From Symsagittifera roscoffensis (taxonomy: Eukaryota; Xenacoelomorpha; Acoela; Convolutidae), in contig NC_087070.1 in assembly GCF_963678635.1 (NCBI RefSeq), forward strand, positions 22,927,419 to 22,991,418: a DNA stretch of 64,000 bases, read 5' to 3'. Every line of letters starts with the position of its first letter. Positions within the stretch are counted from its first letter, which is position 1. The notes beneath the pieces were generated by a model that ran no database searches, was not told where the DNA came from, and was given only the letters and a program-made list of their open reading frames with translations. Shown one piece after another: positions 10,901 to 22,982 of this stretch. Made by a program: the position numbers and the translations under genes.

Positions 10901-13900
10901 ATCAAGAAGATGCACTGCACATAGATTTGTTCTGGAGCTGTCGATTAGATTAAAAATGCGACCATGGATTACCGGTTCGAATACAGGCTAGACAACAAAT
11001 ATCTTTGAATTGTTTTGTTTTAACTTATTGCAAAACCGGGAGGCGTGCTGCTGGAAAAAGCAGGCTGCGAACGGTTTTTGAGAGGCGACGAACAAAGTGA
11101 AGACTCTTATAAAGGTCGTGATGGTTTGAATGTTGATTTCCATTAGAGATCGAATCAAAAATTATTTACTCACAGTAAAGAAAATCCAATTAAAATGTGC
11201 TGATGGCGAAAAAAAAACGTGAATGACTTGTAGAAATTGGGATTTAATTTTCAGAATTCCCAGCGGAATACATAAAAACGATTTTTTGTTCCATTTTTGT
11301 TATTAAATTAAATCAGTGTGATTTAATTTAATAACAGGGGCCGCAGTGTGATACTTAGACGAAACGGCATAATAAACAGCCGTACCCTGGAATATAACCA
11401 TAACTGAGACAACAAATTTTTGTATGCAGAGTTACTGAACAATCGCACAAACCGTTCCACAAGCAATGAAATCCCGTTAAAAGTTAATTCAGTGGGTGCA
11501 ACGAAATTTAACAAAAAACTGATTGATTCTTCAAAATTAGGGGTTGATAAGCAACTGGCGTCTTTGAAATAGTCAGTTTTCATTAAAAGACACTGAATAA
11601 CTACTAAAATTAACCTTGAGGCGAGTATACAATCAGGTACAGGAGCTACAATCATATCGAGACGCAAAACTGGCTATATCAAGAAGATGCACTGCACATA
11701 GATTTGTTCTGGAGCTGTCGATTAGATTAAAAATGCGACCATGGATTACCGGTTCGAATACAGGCTAGACAACAAATATCTTTGAATTGTTTTGTTTTAA
11801 CTTATTGCAAAACCGGGAGGCGTGCTGCTGGAAAAAGCAGGCTGCGAACGGTTTTTGAGAGGCGACGAACAAAGTGAAGACTCTTATAAAGGTCGTGATG
11901 GTTTGAATGTTGATTTCCATTAGAGATCGAATCAAAAATTATTTACTCACAGTAAAGAAAATCCAATTAAAATGTGCTGATGGCGAAAAAAAAACGTGAA
12001 TGACTTGTAGAAATTGGGATTTAATTTTCAGAATTCCCAGCGGAATACATAAAAACGATTTTTTGTTCCATTTTTGTTATTAAATTAAATCAGTTTTTTC
12101 GGTTTTCTTGAATTTATTGATTCTTGTTCAATTGTCTGTTGGCAATGTTATTGGTTCTCAAAAGTGGAAAGTTCGGTTTGGGCTCTCTTCGACTTGAAGT
12201 AATGTTTGATTGATGTGTATTCCATCTTCTGAGTATTTGACTACTGTTTTTAATGTATTGTTTAGTGAAAACGAAAATTTAACTTAACTAAAAACTCTTT
12301 TGGCCGACCAACCAACCCATATTATTGTGTATGAAATAGTCAGAAACTTTTCAAAAATGCCCCCATAAGCATCATTTGTGGCACATTTTCTCAAAATGTT
12401 TTTGCCGCGTTAAGTTTTTTGCAAAATTGGGTTCTTTGGGTGAATTCGGGAGATAAATGTAGTCGACCTCATAAAAGGTCAATAATCACCACCCCAGAAA
12501 CTCATGAGCACGCCAGTGCACAAATCAATTTACGAAATACTGGATAGAAACTTGATAAAAGTTAATGCATTTGCTTAGACGGTAACTGAAGATAGCAAGG
12601 CTGGGCGTTCATTCTTCAAGATGTTCCCTTCTTTATACGAGCTGCCAATTTTGCATGCAAGTAAGTCAGAACTGCATCACTAACAATAATTGCCATAAAA
12701 CTCACTTCATAATAGAGACTGACCGCTGTACTGTTTGTTCAGATTTTGCGTGTTCGCTGGTAAAAGATACAGTTCCAATGCACGGAAGAATGTTTCTCAC
12801 GCCTTCATACGTTTGCTTCGTGTCCAAATTATTCAAGAAAAAAGTTAGCAAGCTCAAATTTTGCAAAAAATAAGTAGCATTTTTCTGTAGATTCGCAGAC
12901 GATTCGTTGATTTGCCAGATTTGCAGACTATTCAAATATTGTTTGCATCAAAGTTTGTTTCAAAAATCACATGAAAAAAGCAGTAATAAAATTCAACTAA
13001 TAAACTTTCTAAAATGAATTGTGTTAATTCTTCTACTGTGCTTCAAACCGGGGAAGATGTTATAACTGTTTTCATTAGTACGCAATCAGATTGTCCGAAG
13101 TTCTCTCAGTGACGAAGGAGAGATCTGCTTTTGTGGTTCCGAACGCAATCAAAGTGGTTACTCAAGTCCAAAAATTCACCTTCGGATCGCTATTCCGTCG
13201 CCACACCACGTTCAAGGTACGCGATTGAAAATTGTTATAGGAATCAGAATCATAAATATAGTGTCAGTTTCGAAAAATTTAGAAACGCGCAAAAATGAGA
13301 AAAGCTGGAAACCTTTTCACCTTTTTTGGAACTGAAGTAGTATAGCTAAACAATTTCAAAAAAATCGCGAGCTTGAATCATTTCTGAGAATTTAAACAAA
13401 TAATTCTTTCGTTTTAGATTCTGACAATTCTGTGGGGTCGAAACACTTCTCAGAAAGTATCGATTGACTGTGACCAATTATCTCTGTGCTCATTGGCCAA
13501 CGAGCACAGCAACAACGACATGTCCAATCAATCACAAAATGACAATGAAAGCAGACCACACGACAATGACTTGAGTCAAGCTACGACAGGCAGTAATGCG
13601 GATTCTTCGTTCTTAGAGGACGAGCTTTGCGGAACAGGTAAAATTAGAAATTCAACTCTTATCCCAAATTCGACTTTTATCCCAAAGTACTACCAAGAAA
13701 TTAGTTTTTGTAATAAATCAAGTTTTTTTGAAAAACCTATAGATGTTCAACAAATGATGTCATGGAAAACATTGTTTTGTTTATCTTTGATTTTGATTTT
13801 TAGATGACAAGAATAATAATCTGAGTCAACCGGGAGCATCGAAGGGCTCTGGAATTGTAAAATGTGGCGAAGCGGAGTCTTTATATGCAGACGGAACAAA

Positions 13901-16900
13901 AGTGAGCGAGGGTAGCAAGCTCTTTTTTAGCGCGAGCACGGATGACGAAGGACAGCAATCAGCTTTAAATGGTGCAAATTATGCTGCTAAAGTGAGTTAT
14001 TTTGACTTGTTACACTGTTTGATCAATCGTTCGAATAATCGGAGTATCATGACACTATATAAAAAGTGCGAATCAAAAACGCGTAATTTGAAAGCGGCGA
14101 TAAGAAACGAAGTTTTCGCCCATTCGGAAAATTTACAACCGTTTTGTTTCAAGATTCGTACTGAGAATAGATGTTTCACTGCACGAATATTGAGCTAACG
14201 ATAATTCGAAATGTGTGTTGTAACTTCTAACCTACCAGAATGGAGCTTTGGAAAATAAAGTCAAGAAATTCATGCCGAAACAATTTTTAGAAGAGTATAG
14301 AATATTTTTCTTGGCCTTCTTCAGACGACGATGTTGACAAGTTTTTCCATGTGTTGACGCTTGCGATTAGCAAGCAAAATCAAACTGGAATATATACTTT
14401 TTTTTGGGTTAACAACTTGTTCAACAGAATCATTTGTATCTTGGTTCATAATGAATTCAAACTTCTATGAGTGTCAGACACTTGGAGGTGAAGAATACGC
14501 TTGGGACGCCTAAGGTCATGGGTTTTAATTTGGGCAACTTTTTTCACACTGGTAATATCTTTTATTAAAAGATATTGGCCTATAGTTTGTCAGCTTTTGT
14601 TTTGTCGGCTTAGTTGTCACACCTGTGGAATTGATTTTGTTGTACGTAATTTTCAATGTTGCTTTTAGTATTTTGAAACATCCTCCAATTGTTTATTTTA
14701 CCAGCCTTGACTTCTTAAATTTTTCTGTTTTTGTTTTTTATCCGCTTAATGACTTAGTTTTGAGTCGTTTCAAGGGAAACAAAATTTTAACTTTTCCTTC
14801 CGCATTTTTCAAATTGGTTTTGTTTACCAATCGTTGTGTTGAATTTTCTTTTTTTGATTTTGGTTATTGTAAAAAAATTTGGGTTTTTCTCAGAAACTTC
14901 TGATTTTCAAAAAAGGGTATCAATTAAAAGGCCGTCTACCTCCGTGGGGGAATATTTCACCTATACTTTTTATTTTTTTTTAGTTTGCTCAAAATCTGAG
15001 TGTTTGTTTTCAATAAATAGAAAGGCCGCCTACCTCCGTGGGGGAATATCTCACCCATACTTTTGATTTCTTTTCAGTTTGCTCAAAATCTGAGTTTTTG
15101 TTTTCAATAAGTAGAATGTTTCCGAAACGCTCCCTGCATTAGTGTCAATGTCCAAGTTTTTTTACACATAAAGTTATGGCCCTCGGAATAATCAGATTCT
15201 TGATTTTTGACCGTTTCTTAAAACTTTTTGAATATTCTCGCGAAATACCCTCCCAAATTAAATATTTCGAGTTTAACGGAAAGTACAGGTTGAGTGATAC
15301 CATTCTGCATAAGCAGCTGCGTCCTCTTTTTTATGCATAAAGCTATGATTCTCGGAAAAGTCAAATTTTTGATTTGGACCGTTTTTTGGACTTTTCTCGC
15401 TAACTACCCTGTCAAATCTGATATCATAGGTGAAATCGCACAAACATGTTGTTGAAAGCCTACCCTTATAAATGGCTATGTCCAGTTTGTATAACAAAAA
15501 CGTTATTGCGTGCAAGCAAATCGAAGTTTTGAAACACTGAGTTTTTTGCAAACTTTATTAGACAGTTTTTTGCAAACTTTGCCAATTCTCCGGTATTCTT
15601 CAATCGATAAACCCGGTTTTGGGAGTTTTCTCTTTTTAACCGGCCTCAACCTGCTCTTTGCAGGAAAAAAACCTGGATTTTGGAAATTCTTTTGACCGTT
15701 TTTTAGAACTTTTGACCGTTTTTGGAAAGTTTTTGATTTTTCTTAAATTTTACACGAAAAAATCTGAGATGAAAAGTTCGAAAGAAAGAACCGATTGCGA
15801 TAGTGGTTTCTGTAGAAGCAGCGGCTCCTTATTTTTTTTCTAAGAAAAATGTTATCTCCTTGGGAAAATTGATATTCTCAATTTTTTTTTTACTCCTCTC
15901 ACTTATTTTGATAGAAACAACTATGGTTTTGGGCAAGGTGTAAATTTTGAAATCACTTTTTTGTGCCGCATCAGTATAGCAAATTCATTCAATATCAAAC
16001 ACATATCTCCAGCTTCAGCTGGACCCCTAGTTGTTTTTAATCTACACATACGAACATTTTGGTTCACCTAGTTTTTTGTGTTGTATCGCAAGTGGTGCAA
16101 AGCTCCGCTTCGCCGCTGTGTAAATTGAACTTTCATTTTCAGTCATCTCTTCTTGATGATGGCAGGATGAGTGGGTCATCGTACCACCTGACTGCAACAG
16201 TGAGGTACAGACCGAATTCTGCCAAATCAGCCACTGAACCCGATCAACTGATCGCTCCCGATTTAGGTAAAGTGATATCTGTCGTGATGAACCGAGCAAA
16301 CGCTTATTAAGAATAAACGTAGTCAGTACTTTTATATAGGTCTTGCTGATTTTCTTTTTTTTTTTCAGGAAAAAGTCTTATAATTTGTTCACGCTCAATT
16401 TTGATTTTTCGTGGTTTGACTGGTGATTTCTTTTTAAGTTCAGCGCATTTCCATCGTTAAAAGGAAGGCAAACTCCACTATCGAACAGCAAAATTGTAAA
16501 GGTCACGAAAAACGTGATCAACTTATAATTTCGAAAATGGAAATTAATTATCAGATTTCCCCACGAAATAAAAGTTTTACCTATTGATCCAGTTTTCTCA
16601 AATTTGGTTCATTTTAACAAAAAAGTGTGCATCATAAATTGATCTACAAATTTAAAGGGCTTTAAGGCCATCTATTTTTCTTCGAAATTTAAAAGTCTTT
16701 TTTTTTTCAGTTTCCTTGCGTTCATTAGTATTTTCCAACTCTCAGTTGGCTATGTTTATACTACAAGTTCAGTTTTTTTTTCAGAAGCTCCGCTCAATCT
16801 CAGAGGCGGATTTAAAGGTCGAGCATATAAAGTTTGGGCCAAATTTTTACTTATACATATTGCCTCGAAAATTCAATTTGCTCGACCTTAAAAAAGATGA

Positions 16901-19900
16901 CAAAATAATCGAAAATCCGCTCCTTGACTCTCTTGTTGAGTTTACTCTCTTTTGGTTTCTTTTAATCCTTCAACCTTACTGAAATCAAGTTCAGACATTT
17001 GATGCACAAGATAGCATCAACAGGTGGGTTGATGAGATGTTAATCTTGAACCGCTGTTGTGCCTCTGATTTGTGCTAAATTACAAGTTTTGTTCTCTTTT
17101 TCTGAATCAGTGTTGTTTTGTGTAAAGCGACTAGCACGGATTTATGGTTGTTTATAAATAATGTTTTAAAAATGTTGAGGTCAAGGTCTCTAAAAATGTC
17201 TCGGAGCTATGGTTTGTCGAAAAGGAATAGCGTTAGTTTTTTTTTTCAGGGAATCGTGAGGTAGATTTAGTGAGGCGGAATAGTTCAATAATAAACCAAA
17301 ACTCAAACCACCACCCGACGTTGCAAGACGATTACAAAAGCACCGCGAATCGACACAGCAGACTGAATTCTACCGAAGTGGTAATGAATAACAGATATTC
17401 TCCTAGAAAGGCAAGGAAGGGGGTCAGGGCAGTGACGAAAGAGAGCGAGACAACGGGAACAGTGGAGGGCGGTGTGCGAGTTGTAACGGTTTACAAGTGC
17501 CAAAACTGCGAGAAGTAGGTGGAGTTGCTTTTATAGATAATGCCGAGAGCGTTTTAGCTTAAATAGTGTTTTTGAACACCGTTTTTACAGTATTAAATAA
17601 GTATTAATCTGAAAACTGAAACCGCATTGAGCAATTTTAGTGAGGTTTTAATGAGGCCTTGACCGAAAAGGATATTGCCAACAATACTAGAATCAACTAG
17701 AATTCAAAAGTTAAAAGGAAGGCAAACTTCACTATCGAACAGCGAAAGTGTAAAGGTTACGAAAAACGTCATCGACTTCTAATTTCGAAAATTAATTATT
17801 AGATTTCTTAGCGAAATAGTTTTACGTATTCATCCAGTTTTCTCAAATTGGGTTTTTTTCCTAAAATTGTTCTAAAACCTGAAAGAGCTTTAAGGCTATC
17901 TATTTTTCTCGTGGAATTTCGGCAGTTGAGAAAAACAAATCAGTTTTTTTTTCCTCCAGACAAATTTCGACTTTTTAACTAGCCATTTTCGAGATATATT
18001 TTTTTAAAGTCGAAAATTATAATTGCTTTGAGCTCCAATTTGAAAAAGACATTTCATCTATGATTATTTTTCGGGTTTAAAGATTGCCAATTTGGGATAA
18101 ATAAGGCGCGATATATTTTGTGTTATTAACGCGTAAGTGGAGTTTTAATCTGTCTTAGAAATCGTTCCAAATTAAGTTGAGGCATACTGTTTAATCTATT
18201 TAATACTTAGCTAAATGCGAAATGTATTACGTTTTACTTAACATAACGTGCGGAGTGATAATTTTGGCAAAAAAACCTGAAAAAAAAAACGTTTCAATTT
18301 TCTCTAAAGTGAACACTACTCCATAGACTTCAAAGAGCAGTCGGAATATTTAGGGCTTGTTATTCAGACATTCGAAGAAAAGGAATATTTAAGAACGCGA
18401 ATTATTTACGCCTGGCGAATTATCCCGCTCAACAAAGTCGTTCCAAATTGAATTGAGGCTAGCTAATCGGTCGTATTGTGTTCATACGAATCAAATTTTC
18501 ATTGTTGATCTTTGATATTGTCCAAATTTTATGTTTTTTCAATATTTTCTTATCAAAAACTATTCGATATGGGGTAAGGGTCAGTCGGAACGTTCAGGGC
18601 TTTGCCCTGGTATACGAGCAGTCTTGCTGTTTAGAGTTTCGAAGATAAAGGAATATTTAAGACCGCGAATTATTTATGCGTGGCGAATTATCTCGCTCAA
18701 CAAAATCGTTCCAAATGAATTGAGGCTAGCTAATCGGTCGTATTGAATTCGTACGAATTAAATTTTCTATGTTGATCTTTGATATTGTGCTGGTTTATGG
18801 TGGTTCAGTATTTTTTAACCCAAAAACTATTCGATATGGAGTAAGGGGCAGTCGGAACATTCAGGGCTTTGCCCTGATATACGAGCAGTCTTGTTAGGCT
18901 TTCAAGAAAACTGCATCTCTTGAAAAAAAATTAACAATTCTTCTGTTTCAGTGCCAACAACAGCAAAAATAGCAGTAGTAATATTGGTTCGGCATCTCTG
19001 GACCCCCTTATATACCTTTTGGTGATGTTGCTCCTCTTCTTGACCACTGTCTCTGCCTACTTCACACACAATCTGTACCTGGTACACCTAAGAAGAAGTG
19101 CCCTGGACGAAAGTGTCTCTAGGTACCAGCTGTTGTCCGCTAAAATAGAACTTCATTTGTAAATGTCGATTTCTGATTCAAGCAAGAAAATAAGAAAATC
19201 TTTTTAAGGGCTTAAAATGTAGCGCTGAACTCTTTTTGTGGTCCCGTAAATAATAAGACAAGTTAATGATTACTGCCAAACTTTGAAGTTTCATGTCTCT
19301 CAGAGCATTTTATGCGCAATGAGTGTTACATTAGTTAAAGTACAAGATCAAAGTTGCATCTTAACTCTGGTCTGATACTGCCTTAGATTTCTTTCTGGAA
19401 TGGATTTGGAACATCTTGACGCTCAATCGGCTCCTGTGGAAGATGAGTTTGCTAGTCTGGACATGAGGGAAAAAGTGCAATTGATGATGAGTCAATCATG
19501 TGCAATCAATCAAGCTAATTATGATCAGTTTGCTCAGATCGTGCAGACCAATAATCAACTTCTTAACAATGTTAGTGTTTGTGTTAATAATGACGTAATA
19601 TTTTGAACAGCTACTAATGTAAAACAGTGAAGCATTTTCGCAACTAACATAAACCGTCGAAATTGTTCTGGGTTGTGATTGCAAGTGGTTTGTAATCAGA
19701 AATCAAACTTTTTTCCTTCAACAAAATTTAACAAATTTGACTAAGATGTGGTGACCGTAAAAAGTGGTGTCATACTCAGTTTCAGTATCACGAAATTTGA
19801 AATTAATTAACAGTTTTAATGAATTATTGGTGCTATTTTTGTTGATATAGTCTCAACTTAAGGTGATAATTATTTAGTTGTGATTAAAAATCGATGAACG

Positions 19901-21155
19901 TAGCGAAAACTCTTATAAAGGTCGTGATTGTTTTTTTTGAGGAAAAAGTGACATCAGATCGTGATTTTTCCTTGTTGATTTTTGATTTCTTACGCTAGTT
20001 GTTTTTTTTAGCTAACTCTCTTTCCAATAACAAAAGTTTACGCTGCACGAAAAAAAGTAATTGAATCCTAATTTCAACCGATTGTTTAACTTTCTAGATT
20101 TACAAGCCGAATAAAATTTTACTGATTTATCCACTTTCCTCAAATCAGCTCAAGGAAATATTATGATTGCAATTTTTTTAAAACTGACAAGCATCAATTG
20201 TTCTGATACAGTGCTGATTTAATTTATCCGGACAAAACGAACAAAATGGGAAACTTTAAACGCGTTTTTCTCAAATTTGGTTGATTTTAGAACAAGAAAA
20301 GATTTTGTGTTTGGTATAGTAAAAATGGCATTTTTTGGCTATCAAGCAAAACTTTGTTTAATCAAACAGATTTTTGAAGAAATAGGTCTTGGTGATTTTT
20401 TTAGGAAAAAGTTTTAAAAGGCTCTAATAACTACAGATTTGCATTCATACAATTTGATGCATTTGGGTATATAAGCACTTTTTGAGTTCAATTGAAATTC
20501 ATCTGCTGAAAGTCACATAAATAGCACTCTCCAAATACGAACGTGGAAATGGCGGGAAAAAAACGTGAACGATTTCTAGTTTCGAAAGCGGAATATAATT
20601 TAAAGATTTCCAGCTGAATAAAAACTTTACCTGTTGATCCAGTTTTCTCAAGTTGGTTTAAGGTTATCAAAAAAGCACTAGTCATAAATCGTTCTAGAAA
20701 TTCAAAGAGCTTAAAGGATCTATTTTTTCTTTGAAATTCGAAATTTGAGATTTTTTTCAACAAAGTCAGTGTTTTTTTTTTCATGTTTACTTGCGTTCAT
20801 GACCCTTTTCCAATCTTCGATTGGTTATGTTTGACTAAGAGAAGCCAAAATGTCCCAAAGATAAATTGCACCATATTAATTCTGGTGAAGTTCTGAGCAA
20901 CTTTTATTCACCTCACTTTTTGTCTAATGTTAACCCAAATTGAGAAAAATGCGTTTAAAGATTCAGATTTTGTTAGTTTTGTCCAGATCGTTTTAATGAG
21001 CACTGTAAACAAACCTTTGTTCATTAGCCTCATGTTTTTGTTTTCAGATTCAGCAGTCGTTGGATCAAGCTTTTTCTCGGTTCTCGAATCAATCAGATAT
21101 TTCTCGCTTGAATGCGCTTCTGGAACAAATTCGCGCGGACGGTGGAGCAAATTAA
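7915..21155 (+). CDS. GRAM-domain membrane protein (GRAMD/Aster-like), 13 exons
   Basis: Exons read as 7915-7958, 8092-8112, 8281-8563, 12579-12660, 12743-12843, 13079-13216, 13418-13637, 13804-13991, 16143-16266, 17250-17514, 18952-19122, 19387-19570 and 21048-21155. All junctions are GT-AG and the phases match, giving about 642 aa. Residues about 128-225 form a GRAM domain: NFACSLVKDTVPMHGRMFLT, FVSKLF, then LSVTKERSAFVVPNAIKVV, which lines up with the RLKDICSMTKE...IPNAI block of GRAMD1 proteins. A low-complexity Ser/Asn-rich linker follows, then a membrane segment at about residues 503-530 (PLIYLLVMLLLFLTTVSAYF) and a helical tail. The family tethers ER to plasma membrane and senses lipid. 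I see no VASt/ASTER sterol domain, so it resembles GRAMD2 more than GRAMD1, unless exons in 13992-16142 were missed. The exon 3-4 junction spans 4 kb and is the least certain. Confidence 0.8.
8950..9268 (+). repeat. tRNA-like dispersed repeat, copy in unit B
   Basis: Starts near 'cgaaccctctttttgtttct', has an A-box-like segment 'agtggctgagtggttagtgc' at about 9119-9138, 'ttactaattcgaggcttatt' and a 3' end 'cgtgttctcgctagtttttg'. It lies in intron 3 of the GRAM-domain gene and is the duplicate of 3548-3860. Confidence 0.65.
9649..10560. other. Intron 3 sequence, no gene seen
   Basis: Unique sequence after the end of the duplicated unit. It includes a C-rich stretch (10080-10330) with a less AT-rich composition than its surroundings. 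A minus-strand ORF of 174 codons (10366-10890) overlaps the next repeat but shows no domain I recognise. Confidence 0.4.
10561..12094. repeat. 757-bp direct duplication with palindromic junction
   Basis: 10561-11317 and 11337-12094 are almost identical at a constant offset of 777 bp. The one substitution I noticed is gacgaga versus gacgaaa near the left end. A short non-duplicated bridge of about 20 bp separates them. It forms a perfect 15-bp inverted repeat with the end of the first copy (11301-11333, TATTAAATTAAATCA / GTG / TGATTTAATTTAATA). Minus-strand ORFs of 174 and 114 codons lie in the copies, but no domain is recognisable. The near-identity points to a very recent event or an assembly artefact. 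It lies inside intron 3 of the GRAM-domain gene. Confidence 0.9.
14929..15115. repeat. Two-copy tandem repeat of about 90 bp
   Basis: The phrase 'ctacctccgtgggggaatat' occurs at about 14936 and again at about 15030. Each is followed by tcacc-atactttt, a T-rich run, gtttgctcaaaatctgag and ttttgttttcaataa. The two copies differ by a few substitutions. Confidence 0.8.
15580..15960 (+). repeat. Dispersed repeat, also at 24330-24640
   Basis: Shared blocks between the two places include 'caacctgctctttgcag/caacctgctttttgcag', 'aaatctgagatgaaaagtt', 'gaagcagcggctcctta/gaagcggcggttcctta', 'gggaaaattgat' and 'aactatggttttgggcaa/aactaaggttttgggcaa'. Order and orientation are the same. No coding potential is recognised. 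Confidence 0.7.
16455..16760 (+). repeat. Dispersed repeat with CCAACT/AGTTGG hairpin (intron 9 copy)
   Basis: Contains 'aaaaggaaggcaaactccac', 'ccagttttctcaaattt', 'aaagggctttaaggccatct' and ends near 'cttgcgttcattagtatttt' followed by a perfect hairpin CCAACT-CTC-AGTTGG at 16735-16749. Related copies are at 17710-17900 (partial), 20545-20830 and 39600-39735. The hairpin arms covary between copies. Confidence 0.7.
16798..16935. mobile_element. Small MITE-like element
   Basis: Terminal inverted repeats: left end cagaggcggattt, right end aaatccgctccttg (reverse complement caaggagcggattt). The interior, 'aattcaatttgctcgacctt', is shared with the larger repeat in the ALG8 intron (28600-28735), whose right end is the fuller form gatccgcccctg. 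Ends of the type CAGGGGCGGATC are common in hAT-like non-autonomous elements; the superfamily assignment is inference. I could not confirm a target-site duplication. Confidence 0.5.
17700..18185 (+). repeat. Dispersed repeat, inverted copy at 40030-40390
   Basis: The block containing 'gactttttaactagccat', 'gggtttaaagattgccaatt', 'gcgatatatttt..attaacgcgtaag' and 'ttagaaatcgttccaa' reappears in reverse complement at 40120-40390. No coding potential is seen. Confidence 0.7.
18330..18895 (+). repeat. Tandem repeat of about 260 bp with CAGGGC/GCCCTG hairpin
   Basis: Successive units share 'ggaatatttaaga', 'tggcgaattat', 'cgctcaacaaa', 'gaggctagctaatcggtcgt' and 'aaaaactattcgatatgg'. Units two and three carry perfect hairpins CAGGGC-TTT-GCCCTG at 18595-18609 and 18862-18876, followed by 'tatacgagcagtcttg'. 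A reverse-complement copy of the hairpin end is at 39870-39900 (loop GAA). It lies in the intron just before the transmembrane exon. Confidence 0.75.
20545..20835 (+). repeat. Dispersed repeat with CCAATC/GATTGG hairpin
   Basis: Same family as 16455-16760: 'ccagttttctcaagttgg', 'cttgcgttcatgaccctttt', then a perfect hairpin CCAATC-TTC-GATTGG at 20810-20824. Both arms changed together relative to the CCAACT/AGTTGG copies. Confidence 0.7.
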
Positions 21156-22188
21156 CTAAGGATTATACTTATGGATAAAATGGGTTCAGATACATATCAA
21201 GCTGTTTTTTTTCCTGGAATTATTGTCAACAAAAGAAGGGATGATCATTTCAGAATTGCCTGGAAATCGAAGATGTGATTCTTCCTTTATTCGCCAAGTA
21301 GATTGATATTTATTTTCTTTTCTGATGCCTATGTATTTAGCTTAAATTTTCATAATCATGCTTGTTCACGCAGCGCGTTGATTGCTAATCTTGATATTTA
21401 AAATTTGGAAAAGTTTGTCATTTGATAATTACGTTATTACGTGTATTTTTATCCGCATTTATTTGTGCATATGTGCTTAGTACCCACAGAGTCGGGTATT
21501 TTGGTAGTATAAATCCAGCCTACTAAAATGTGGAAAAAAAACCTCAAAAGACACTGATGAAATTTGTTTTTGAAACCGAGGAAATTCCATTCAAGATTCT
21601 CAATAGAATATATTTATTGAGTGTCTGTAAACCGGAGAAATGATAGCTGTGATGAGAAACGTTCAATGTGTGAGCAAAGCAATAGGTAGAAACTCAGTTG
21701 AAAGATTTGTTATAAGATAGAAATATCTTTTATTTTTTAATCAAAAGATTCTTTGGACGTATGGATTTTATGGACGTGGCTTCCTTGTACATGACAGAGA
21801 TCTGTCGATAAATTTATCAAGTTTTTTCGTTAGAGCATTATTAGCTATAAACTTGAAAACGTTAAATTTTTTATGTACTCTCCAATTTTGACTGTGTTTA
21901 TTGCTTTATTGTGTACTACTATGATAGAATGGACCAACAAAAAAGCAACTATGATAGACAGGTCCCTATGATAGAGTGGTCCCAAAAAGCAACTATGATA
22001 GACAGGTCCCTGATAGACAGGTTCTAATTTTGAAAATTAATTTATGTATAAATTATTCATTATAGAAGAAGAATTAATTTCTCGATGTTACTTATTTTTT
22101 TATCAGATGAAATAACTCTAAATACATCAGTAACAAAGAGCGAACGGCTAACGGATCCATAAGGGTTGCCAAGTGCTGCCCTGAATTT

Positions 22189-22982
22189 GTTTGAAATCAA
22201 TTTAGATACAACAGTATACACAAATAAGCAAGCATAAATGCAACAGTTGGCGATAAAGATCTTGCAAATGCCAAAAAAAAATGCATAAAAAAGGGTATGT
22301 GGCACCGTCTCAACAAGTTGTGCACCTACTGAACAATATGTGGTTCGATTTGAAGGAGATTAGCTTTATTGTAGTATAAAAAAATCTGGCGTATTATGTT
22401 GAGTCAGAAACCATTCAGATTAAAAATTGTAATTACTTTATTGTTTATATCAAGGAACATGCTCGCTTCAAATTTTTTTACGGTTTAACAAGCATAATTC
22501 AGACGGTTTATTTGTCATCAAAACGCAATTTTGGCGATTTTTTGAATTTTTTAAAATGTTGAGGGGGAGGTTTTAGGAGAAAAGAAATATGAAATTTGTT
22601 TGAAAATATACTGCGAAATCTTTCGGAATTGCGAAATCATAATTGTTAAACGATTTCAGAGACGTAGGTGTCTTATTGTCATGGGAACTGGTTATTTTCT
22701 TGAGACCGCTCTATCATAATAGTAGTACATATTATTGTACTGATTATTTCAACTCAAATAAATTGGTTTGCCGAAATGTCTTCAAGTTGCACCTCCAATT
22801 TTTCTTAAATTTTATCTTGAAATAGACTTAATTTTTTCACTGCATCCTGAAAATACTAATTTCTTTGAAATCAATTAATATACAACAGTTTACACAAATA
22901 AGCAAGCATAAATGCAACAGTTGGCGATAAAGATCTTGCGAATGCCAAAAAAATGCATAAAAAAGGGTATGTGGCACCATCT
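22189..22982. repeat. Direct repeat pair of about 120 bp
   Basis: 22189-22309 and 22864-22982 share 'acacaaataagcaagcataa', 'gcaacagttggcgataaaga', 'aaaaaagggtatgtggcacc' with few differences. The copies are 675 bp apart, in direct orientation, and have no ORF in common that looks real. Confidence 0.85.

Larger units (their letters stand above)
13992..16142. other. Large intron 8 of the GRAM-domain gene with repeats
   Basis: No convincing exon found. It holds a hairpin of type CTTGC...GCAAG at about 14361, a tandem duplication at 14929-15115, a dispersed repeat at 15580-15960 shared with 24330-24640, and a GCTCCGCTTCGC-type hairpin end at about 16098-16123. If a VASt domain exists in this gene it should be encoded here. 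Confidence 0.45.
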
